23,412 nucleotides of DNA from Amphimedon queenslandica (lineage: Eukaryota; Porifera; Demospongiae; Haplosclerida; Niphatidae): assembly GCF_000090795.2 (NCBI RefSeq), contig NW_003546312.1:81234-104645 (forward strand). Direction: 5' to 3'. The notes beneath the pieces are model-generated. The model searched no databases. It was not told where the DNA came from and saw nothing but the letters and a program-made list of their open reading frames with translations. Shown one piece after another: positions 1 through 10,000 of this stretch. Positions within the stretch are counted from its first letter, which is position 1; each line of letters starts with the position of its first letter. The position numbers were made by a program, and so were the translations under genes.

Positions 1-414
1 TTTAGGGGAAGGTGCTATAAGAAATGTTCACTTCTTGCTAATAAAGATTTCCCATTACGCACAGCATCAAACACATGCGCAAGGAATGGATGCACTTCAA
101 GCCAGGAATATGATGCCGGTCTCTGCTATCCTAAATGCAAAGAGTACTACATTGGAGTTGCCACCGTTTGCTGGGGATATTGTAGCCGTTTCTGTGGAAA
201 AGATTACACTGACATGGGCCTATACTGCTACCGGTGGTGGCCACCACATAGCTGTTACAAGCCACGGTATGATAGAGGTGTTGGGAGCCTCCCTTACCAA
301 CCCTGGACCGATGGAATTGGATGCTCTGGATTTGGTGTGAATGATGAAGGAGAATGTCCATTGGAAGATATCTCTGATAAATTGCCCAGTGGTTATGAAT
401 GCAACAACCAATGA
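1..414 (+). CDS. Cysteine-rich protein, 3' end (partial)
   Basis: This is an open frame from the window edge to a TGA at 412-414, giving 137 residues of a protein that starts outside the window. The sequence TTTAG at positions 1-5 may be a splice acceptor, so the exon could begin at position 6 in the same frame. About 14 cysteines are spread along it, with spaced motifs such as YDAGLCYPKC, VCWGYC and GLYC, followed by a YDRGVG motif and a C-terminal tail without a membrane span. The pattern resembles repeated cysteine-rich extracellular modules (CYPKC...VCW..C...GLYC...GRG-type) that I recall from uncharacterised invertebrate and protist proteins. Disulfide-bonded and secreted is the likely state, but the signal peptide would lie upstream of the window. 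No function is assigned. Two overlapping plus-strand frames are shadows of this one; the cysteine pattern and the length of the frame decide the choice. Confidence 0.72.
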   Translation, partial: FRGRCYKKCSLLANKDFPLRTASNTCARNGCTSSQEYDAGLCYPKCKEYYIGVATVCWGYCSRFCGKDYTDMGLYCYRWWPPHSCYKPRYDRGVGSLPYQPWTDGIGCSGFGVNDEGECPLEDISDKLPSGYECNNQ

Positions 415-1010
415 ACTGGCTCAATATAAATAAGCAGCAGATAAAGAAGCAATATAGGACTTTTTTGTTAGGACTATTTTTTTGATTATTTTTGGTGCTT
501 CTATTTTTCTAAATAATTATCAAAACCTCATCAATCATAATAATACAGTCTGTTTTGATCCATACCAAGTTATTTATGCCTAGCAAGCAACAAAGTGCAT
601 GAATAAATCATGGCCTTGCATGATACTTTACTTTTACCAAGAGTACAAAATTATGTACTCTTGCTTTTACTCAGAGGGCTTCTGATCCAGTAGAACAGTA
701 CAAGCATTATAAATATTACAAGACAATTCATAAAACAAAAGCTCTTAGTCCATTAGTGCTAGATACCACACCAATTAAAATAGTAAATGGTATCATGTAC
801 CACTCAAATATGGCCTACTGTACCATTATCATGTACCAGCAAAGAAAGATGTAGAAACTACACAATCTCTTATTATGAGCAGATATTTCGATGCAACGGT
901 AAAACATTTAATGAAATGCCAAAAATAAAAATTTTATAATTACTTTTTATTATCAATCATAATAGATATTTATAAAAATGGATATAGATAGTAAGTGATT
1001 TATTTTTGAA
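415..1010. other. Intergenic region between two convergent 3' ends
   Basis: This stretch separates the stop of the cysteine-rich gene (plus) from the stop of the E3 ligase gene (minus). It is AT-rich and shows no coding frame. A plus-strand AATAAA at 602-607 could serve the upstream gene. Minus-strand AATAAA signals (TTTATT on plus) at 999-1004 and 946-951 could serve the E3 gene; the first is only a few bases after that gene's stop. No repeats or RNA genes were recognised. Confidence 0.6.
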
Positions 1011-4000
1011 TTAAGAGAATGCAAATCCTTCACAGCCATATCTTATAGCAATCAATACTTTATTCCGCAGCTCTTGTTCACTAGTGTAGTCTGAAAGTAC
1101 TAGTACGTTAAAGCACGTCTGAGCATGAGGAATCTAATCAAGAAAGAGAAATTTATGAAAATATTATTTTGTTGTGAATTATAGTGCTTGGCTCATAATG
1201 AACATAAAAGCACATATACCATATAGCGCTTTAGTTTTGCGGAGCTAAAATTTTGCAGATTGATAAAAATCAATTTGTCGCGAAAAAATTTTTTGTGGAT
1301 TCACAACATTAATGCCACGCCTTTAATGGCAATTGAATAATTAGCGGATCTTTAATTTTGCAGTTGCATGCCAACCCACAAAAACAGCGAAAGTTTTGCT
1401 TCTCAAAACTAAAGCGCTATACGGTACCTTGTTGACACCTGATCCAATGGTGAGAGTAAACCCATTCGAGCCACTCAATCCCTATAGTAAAAAAATAATG
1501 ATTTATATAATAGTGTGAGCCTGAGGAATGTGTACCGTATAGCACAAAAATTTGGAGGGACAAAAATTTGGCAAATTTGGCGAATAGAGTTTCATTCGCC
1601 AAAATAAAAACCGCCATTTTGAGCCTTTATACGCATGCTCAATGGCACGTGGCCACTAAATCGCCAAATTAAAATCCGCCAATAACCAAAATTTAGCAAT
1701 TCGCCAAATTTTACTCCCTCCAAAATTTCAGGCTATATGGTATATGCAGAGACTAACAACACATGTGCCCGAAATCCCAATCTGCAATACTCTTGCACAA
1801 AATTTATAATTGCAACACTGATTACACAAAATTGTCTGTGGCTTAATTATGTGTACACACATGTATGTAATAAATTAATTTTTGTGCTTAAGTGTAACAA
1901 TTTTAAAAACTTTTAAAAATCCATTTTTAATTAAAATCAGCTTGCAAAACATAGGAACTTGCACAGAGTTTCCCACAAAGTATGATAAGTGAGTTAATAG
2001 CATGCATCATGAGTTGAAAAGCCTTATAATACATGTACATATAGCTTTTCGAACTTTAAAAAATTGTGAAATAATTCAATTTTGATCGGAAAGAGCTAAA
2101 AAACTGTGCAACATGAGAACATGTATGTGCATCAAAAAAAATTATAAAATCAAAAATTCTCTTCCAGTGATTTTGACAAAATTTGACCAAAGTTCCTGTG
2201 CTATGGTACAGGGTCTTTGGCTCAATTTTTGAGCAACTTTAAAAATTTGTAAAAAAATCCAATTTTAATTGGAATGGGAACATAACATGCATAATTATGT
2301 ATCAGAAGAAATTAAAATAATTTCTCTCCTAGCAATTCCTAGCAATCTGTGCGAAGCCTGGGTACACATACCTTTAAGCTAGCAAATCCTCCAGGTGGTA
2401 ATCTGGGAGAACCAGTGCAGAACTTGAGTAAGAGTCCTCTCTCATTTTCACTAAGATCATTGACAAGATCCCAAAACCATTTTGTGATTGGTTGAGATGA
2501 AGTTTGACAGCACCTTACCTAAGAATCAGAATATAATTTACATACATTTAGTCAATGTTTCTTCCTTACAATGGTGTTCTTCCTCCAGTCCTTTACATCA
2601 ATATGAGGTGTGCCAGAGAGTAACAGTGAGAATTCATTAGGAGTAAATGCACTAATGTATCTTCTTGGGATGATCTAAACGACAATCAATAATCAACAAA
2701 ATGTTAGAGCCAATTACAATCACAAAACATGACCAAAGATCATGATACATGTGTAGCAGGCCATTTCTTGTGTTTATAAAATTAGGAAGAACAATGAATG
2801 TCAGGTTAGCTACATTAATATCATTGACTGATTTTAAAAACTACATGTACTTGACTTTTTTCAAATAAGCATACCTTCCAGAATCCTTCCAGTAGTTCTT
2901 TTGTTTCAGGTTCATTTGAGTTTATCAATCGAAACTGACTGAGACACTCGATATACTCCAACTAACAATGACACACACTATAATACACTTCCACAGTATT
3001 ACATGTACATGCATTACTTTGTTATCATCAGTCACTGGTTCATCTTGACAAGCTCCTCTGCTTAAATCTATATCAACAAGGTTTCCATTCCAAGGACAAA
3101 CCAATGATGTGCAGAAAGTTAATTCTAGCTCTACACATGGAAAGTCTTAATAACAAGCGTAACAGTGTAAAAAATATTCCTATAATTGATTTCACCACCT
3201 TGCAAAAATAACTGGATTTTAATAAGACTTATAGAGGCTCTCTCTACCTTTTAATGCTTCTAGAGAAGTCTTTAGACAGTATCTCTATGTTGTCTTGCTG
3301 TTAGAAAGCTCTTCACTTTGTCCTAGTCTCATGTTTAAGCCGCCATTTTCTTTGCCGTGACCACACCCACTACGTAAAGGAGCGTGGGCAGGTGGTTGCT
3401 AAGGCTTATGAATTTTGTTATTTCTCCAATACAACATGTATAGAAGAAATGTAATACTGTGTTCACACTACCTCCCTAGCTGTATAGAACTGTACCTAAT
3501 TAGATTAGTTTGGTTATAAAAGAGCCATGTTGGTAGCAGTTTACACTGCATAACTTAACTACACCAAATTCACTTTAAAACTTAACTACACCATTTCAGA
3601 GCACCTATTTTGGTGCACCACTTTAGCCTGGTTTGGTTTGGCTACAGTGCAGTTCAGTTATGTTCACACTTGCTATAAAACTACACTATACTTCTCCAAA
3701 ACTCAGTTCCGGTACAGTTCTGAAGGGTAGTGTCAACAGGGTGTAAGTGTGGACATACAAATATATATATATATATATACAAACATCGCACGTGGGTGAA
3801 ATCAATTATAGGAACGACCTGGGGGCTACGCCCCCAGGTCGTTCATAATCATCTCTCTCTCTCTCTAATATAAGTTCACATGAATTTAGCTTTCAGTACA
3901 TGCACGGCTACAGTAAGAGTAAATGATATCTACTCTTAGTTACATTAACTTCTCTTGTTAATAAAGCCTATCTCTCCAAGGCCTCATTGCACTAAATACA

Positions 4001-7000
4001 TCTAAATCATCAAGCCATAACTGTGTACATGTACATATACATGTAACTAGAGGAAGGCACTAAGCCACTAACCTTCAACAGATTCATTCTTTAAGTTTGT
4101 AAGCTGATGGTAAAGGTCAGCATCAACTGATTCAAGATCATCACTAGAGACTGACTGACCAAGCAACTATAAATAAAATATCAATCTCATGAATTATAAT
4201 AAATAAGCTATATAATATTGTACAAAATACACATACATGTACAATAGATGAGTTAGAAAAAAATAATCTACAGTTTCACTAAACTGATACATGTACTTTA
4301 AAACAACACATCTTTCAACTACATTACCTGTTTAATGAGTGGGACTGATAGATTACAGTCCAGTGTATCATCATACATTACAGCAGTAGCCAGTAATGAT
4401 CCAATGATATTGACATGATACAAATGATCAGGGACTGATACTGGAGGCGACCTCATTGATGATAATAAACGTTTACTGCTTGACAGTGTCAGTGTATTGG
4501 GTAAATGATCTGCTATAGTCTGGTAGGGTTGAAGACTAAAAATGAGACATCACTATCATACGTAAAATCATAATGTACACATAAATGTACATTGCACTAA
4601 CAGAAATCAGTTATCACACATTGAAATAATATGCACAACAAATCATGCATACATGTACATGTATGTGTATATACATGTACATGTACAATATTGTACATGT
4701 ACTACCATAAATCGGGTAATGTTCAAGGGTTATAAAATACAGAATGGTGTTGGGAAAATTTGCATGTTGCCTGTTTATCCCAATGTATAGTAATAAACAA
4801 AAAGGAAATAAAATATTACTAATTCTAAATTTAGCATGCCTCATTACTATACAAAAATTACCATCACTCGAAATAAACCAGATTTAAGATATTTACATGT
4901 AAGCATTTTACTAATACAATGTAAGCATTAGTTTTAGTTTCCAACAAGCACAAAATGAAAAACAATACAATTAATTTATCAATTATACATGCAGTTTAAG
5001 TGTAAAGGCCGATTCATACTCCACCAATACATTATGAATTAAAATACCTTTGAAGGTATGTAATGCAAGAGTTGTAAAAATATCTAACTCTCTACATTAT
5101 ATTACTTTAGCCTTAAATGCACCACCTACATACATGTACATGTACGAGTACTTGTATTTACCTTAATTGTGAATCACCAGAACAGGTGAAGATATTCCCT
5201 TCCCCTTTAGCTAATTCATGTGATAAGCATGTCCAGAATTCTTTCCTTGGGCCAGTACATATACCTAGTAACATTTATACAAAGGCTCTGTTAGTACAGT
5301 TTCTCAGTGGAAACAACAGGTGGATCTCCATACAATGTATGTATATGTACCTGGTTCATTTTTAAAAGTGACATCAGGTGGGCCATATCTGTAGTCATTG
5401 ACTGTCACAAATTCCAAGCGTGACAGTACATCACTGACAATATTTGATCTTTGTAAGTTGTGCAGCTTTAGTCTAGAGCAGTACATGCCTTCATCTTCAT
5501 GCTCTTCCTCTCTATTAAAGAAAAATTATAATGTGTGATAACTGATAAGTAAGGGTATAAATCTTTTATGTGTATAAATTCTCATACTGAGAGGAGTATC
5601 CCAAAAATGTACAGTAATGCTGATTCAAATTACACCTTAACAAAGCATGTACATGTATCAGCTACATTGTAATCACATACAATACATGTACATGGATGTA
5701 CAGTACAAGTATGGCATACATGTAGGTACAATTTATAAAATTGATATAATACTAAGAGACTAAAGTACATCCTCGAATCTAATATTTAGGGCAAATGATG
5801 GTTGCAGTGAGCAACAGTCAAACCATATTGTTTACCAATAGCAAAATTTTAACATGGATAGAAATTAAAACAACAAATTTTACCTAAGTTTCCTAAGTTT
5901 TTGTTTGAGCCATTCCTTTTTATTCTCAAAGCTCAACAATGACATGCAGTGCTTCATGAATCCAAACGACTCGTCATCAAGTACATTCAAATTGCTGCAC
6001 ACAAATTTATTAAATAATGTATAGTATGACTCTGAATGAGCTAATGATATTAGAAGCTCACGAACTACCTATAATAAGTAAAAGTATAATAAGTATTACT
6101 TTTGTTTGTCAAATTAATTGAATGTAACATTTACAATTTCATTATTCATAGGAATATCATAATTACAAAAGTGAATGCTGTATGTACTAAAACACTGTAT
6201 TGGCAATCATTCAAAAATGGTTTAAAAATTTATTTTAAAGAAAATTTTATTGCTAAAATAATCTGACCAAATTTTTTCAAAACCCTCGTCTCCATTTTAT
6301 ATTTTTTGATGCATATACATGTAATACTCAGTACAGTACATGTACATGTACATGAACTAAATTATATCACACAACATCACAGACAGGTACTATAAATTGG
6401 AAGTTTAACAAGTATCATTTAGTGGGATCTATTGGCAATGAGAAAATTTGAGAAAATGATTAAATTGGGTTTTATTTTATCACATGAAGCTAATACATGT
6501 AACTGGCTAACTCACCAAATTTAATTCCTTGCCAATATCTCCTGCTATAAAGTATTATGAATTCACATCATACATTTCTGCAGTTAGCATGTACATGTAT
6601 GTGTACAGTACATGTACATGTAAAGCGTACCTTTGCCGTTTTTCTTCTAGAGTTGTCATCCTGACGGTGAAGTAACTCGCTAAGGACTGATAGCTACAAA
6701 AAAATAACGTGTAATTTTAATCAGAACTCAATCATGAGCATTACAAAGTACTGCTATTGCAATGTGTACATCAATTAGGCCACTCTGACTGGATTCAGGT
6801 ACATGTAGGTCGCTTCATTAAGTTTTCAATTATTACAATATACATGTAAATTAATGTGTATAGTGTATGAATAATTAAAGTTGATTGCTGATGCAGATGA
6901 GTGTGGGCGGGAAAGGAGAAACAATGAATCTAATCAGTGTGACCTTAATTAGCTTGACATTACGTTATCATTACACTATCATTACTGTTACCAAGGGTTT

Positions 7001-10000
7001 CTTACAAAGCATGCTAACTGAGCTAAAAAAGTTGACAAGCACTACAATAGACATGTATATATACATGTACATTGTGCATGGTTTCTGGAGCAACTTTAAA
7101 AATTCACAAAAATCCAATTTTGATCAGAATCAGTTCAAACTTGCTACACTACATAAGAATGAGTATATGTATCAGAAAAAATTATAAAAATGAAGAATTC
7201 TCACCTAATTATTTTTGGCAAAACTTGGTCAAAGACCCTAATACAGAGGCTTTGGTCGAATTTTTTTTTTAATTCAATTTTTATCAGAATTAGCCCAAAA
7301 ATTTTGATATAGCATATGAACATGTATATTTATTAGAAAAATATAAAAATTCTCTTCTAGTAATTTTTGAAAAAATACCCTGCATAGTATTGTGTACATG
7401 TACATGGTACATATTTTGTCAAATTTTGCAGCAACTTTAAAATTCACTGATAAGAACCTACATGATGAGGGAAACCCTGCTATTATCCCATAATTTATTC
7501 TCAATTACTTATGCCCTCTCTATCTCTTTCATATTCTCTACTATTCTTCACAGACCTGGTGAGGCTTAGCTTCCATTAGCATGAGAAATGCCTCCTCATG
7601 TCCAGAGAAATGAGCATACAATAAAGGTGGCCAACCATTCATATCTTTAGAATCAACCGGATGCCCATAATCCAGTAACTGCTGGATACACAGTAAACTA
7701 CCTGAAGCTGCTGCAAAGTGAAGAAGGCTTCTACCTTCATTATCCTAAACGATAAACCAAAAAATTGTCATAACATAACCAATGTCAACCATACATAAAT
7801 ATACAACACATATGACATGTATCTTTATAAAATATAAGAACATAATAAGCATTTTTTGTTAGATAACTACATGTGACACGTTACCTTAATGCCAAATGAG
7901 ACAAAATGAGATTTGAGAAATATTGATAAAGTCTCCCAGTCACCAAGCTGTACAGCATACATTACTGCAGTATAACCTAATTATAGATAATAATAGTCCT
8001 TTGTAAAGATTAGTTTGAAAGTTATTGTTAAGCCTGTATTACTAAAAGTACATACATGTTTATATACATACGTTTATGTAGATGTATGTACATGTACATG
8101 TACATACGTTTATGTACATGTATATGTATGTCTTATACTCACCAAGTTCATCTTTGTCAGACATGTCCTGCCCTTCCATATAAGGGAATATAATATTAAT
8201 GATACCAGCAGCAGAACTGGGCTCATCACTGTTAGTACAGGTAGTATCAAGAGCTGATGGTGTTCTAAGGAGAGAGTCAAACTGGACTGTAGTATTAGCA
8301 TTGCTACTAGTGTCCAATAAATGAGACAACAGACATAACTGGCAAAGATTACGAGGCCACAAGCCATTGAATCCTTTTTCTTCATCTTTAGACTGCCTCC
8401 AATTGAGATTAAGCTTTTCATATAACTCTATCAGATACCGAGTACACTAATAATAGTTTACAAAGAAAGAAAAGAGAACATTAAGCATAAGCATGCATGT
8501 ACATGTACATGTAAAGTGAGAGTAAAGACACATGAGATGCCTATAATCAGAAAGATAACAGTACAGGTACAGTACATAAAACTAACCTTTTCTCTTCTGT
8601 ACCAAACAGCTGTCTCAATAATACTGGGCCTCATATTCATTCTGTTGCTAAGTGTATCATTAAACCATTTGCTATCAATAAAATCAATTAAAGTAATACA
8701 CTATTCATTAGCTCACCTATTAAACCTATACAATGACAACAGATACGAGTGAGCCATTGCATCTTCATTGAACTACAATGACACATAATAATAATCATGA
8801 TTTATAATTCATGTATCATTATTATTAGTTTAGATTATTTCTTAATACCGCAGGGCACCTTTTATTTAGGGCTGTAAATTTTGCAGATTCGACGATTTTT
8901 TAAAGATTCACAAAAATTATTTCCGTGAAAATCAAAATTATTACGGTACAAGATGAGAGACGGCATAAATTTGCAAAAATTAAATTCGCAAAATAGATTT
9001 TTAGGCAAATTCACAAAATTTACAGTACTCAAAAAAAAGGCACCCTACAGTAACAACAACAACTGTGTATCACCAAGACACAATCTGGCAACAGTCCATA
9101 TACATGTACATACACATTATACATTGGCAAGAGTACAACACTTACTTTTTGAGAGAAGCTGTCACTAGACTGATTGGATGAAGAATCAGATAACCATGGT
9201 AAGACCAGAACAACATGTAATAGAGTGGTATTGAAATCACTGAGAACAGACTCAGCTTCTTGTAGAGCAGGGTCTGATAAAATATCATGTAAAGCAGTCT
9301 CCCCTTTATTCCCTCCAGCAGATAGTATTAGCTGATAGGCAGGCTCATCCTAATACAGGTATAGGTACATGTACATGTGTATATGGCATAATATACATGT
9401 ACATGTACACATACCGTATAGCACTTTATTTTGGCGATTTTGCTGTAAAATTGTAATTGGCGGTTTTTAATTTGGCAATTTTTTTTGTGTACACGTGCAT
9501 TACTGAGCATGCGCATTAATGATTGGCGGTTTAAATATTGGTGATTCTGCTTGCAAACCGCCAATCGCCAAAATAAAACTCCGCCAAATTAAAGCGCTAT
9601 ACGGTACATTACTGAGTGAATATCATTGTACCTCAGTCCAATTGCTTGATTCCTCTACTATTGACTGAAAAGTCATTGTATTTGACAAGAAACTATACAA
9701 TGAACCCAGTGAAGTAGCCTATACAATATAAAATACCATAGCAATAATGAATGTGCTGTACAGTGAAAGATTCTTAATGGCTGTACATTTTGTGAATTAG
9801 CCCAAAAATATTTCCTATGGATTTAACTTCAATGAATTTGCCACATTTAAAAATTACACATAAATTAATTATACAGGGCCAGTGAGAGGAAGAGTAACAA
9901 TTAAAAGGAGAGAATGATGTGCATATAATATTGTATATGTACATGTACCTCTCCCAGGTCATCCAATGAGCAGTCATCATCAGGTACAATCCAATCACTA

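Larger units (their letters stand above)
1011..6693 (-). other. E3 ligase exons 13-24: pre-HECT and HECT domain
   Basis: Exons, in transcript order, are 6631-6693, 5884-6068, 5351-5511, 5162-5264, 4328-4535, 4073-4166, 3018-3130, 2875-2961, 2570-2674, 2372-2518, 1428-1481 and 1011-1133. The N-lobe is divergent: the usual EGLDxGG-type phrase reads EPGICTGPRKEFW, and a serine-rich stretch follows before PDHLYHVNIIGSLL. The bridging part (LLGQSVSSDDLESVDADLY, ELELTF, PVTDDNK) and the C-lobe (LLLSGTPHIDVKDW, CTGSPRLPPGGF) are well conserved. The last exon has IPHAQTCFN, with the catalytic cysteine codon at 1113-1115, and ends GFAFS, close to the usual acidic or hydrophobic HECT tail. The 18-residue exon 1428-1481 (GLSGSNGFTLTI) fits the expected link before the catalytic loop. 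Confidence 0.88.
7556..9718 (-). other. E3 ligase exons 6-12: helical region and ankyrin pair
   Basis: Exons, in transcript order, are 9632-9718, 9146-9349, 8717-8772, 8587-8647, 8143-8446, 7885-7976 and 7556-7744. Exon 7 contains a short ankyrin-like phrase (GETALHDILSD). Exon 11 (GYTAVMYAVQLGDWETL) and exon 12 (GRSLLHFAAASGS, then DMNGWPPLLYAHFSGH) form two to three clear ankyrin units near residues 522-616. Ankyrin repeats are protein-binding modules, so this is the probable substrate or adaptor surface. The stretch from exon 7 to exon 10 may hold degenerate ankyrin units. The exon 12 donor (CAG|GTCTGTG) is weak; retention of the intron would add a stop within a few codons. Confidence 0.85.

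Noticed and set aside
131-424. Minus-strand frame of 97 codons opposite the cysteine-rich gene
   Set aside because: It is a shadow of the plus-strand frame with no motif; the plus frame has the regular cysteine pattern.
3852-3866. (CT)n run as a long polypyrimidine tract of a splice acceptor
   Set aside because: It is on the wrong strand for the E3 gene, and the intron joins in phase without any exon here.
6516-6541. Possible 26-nt E3 ligase micro-exon with a strong GTGAGT donor (minus strand)
   Set aside because: Its length breaks the frame between exons 6631-6693 and 5884-6068, which join in phase 0 without it. It could be a rare frame-breaking cassette exon, but nothing in the sequence supports inclusion.
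6885-7272. Two plus-strand frames of 66-100 codons
   Set aside because: They lie in a dispersed repeat inside an E3 intron and have no domain or conserved motif.
8015-8257. Plus-strand frame rich in Thr-Cys-Thr-Val-Tyr words
   Set aside because: It is created by an acatgtaca tract and by the antisense of E3 exon 8143-8446.
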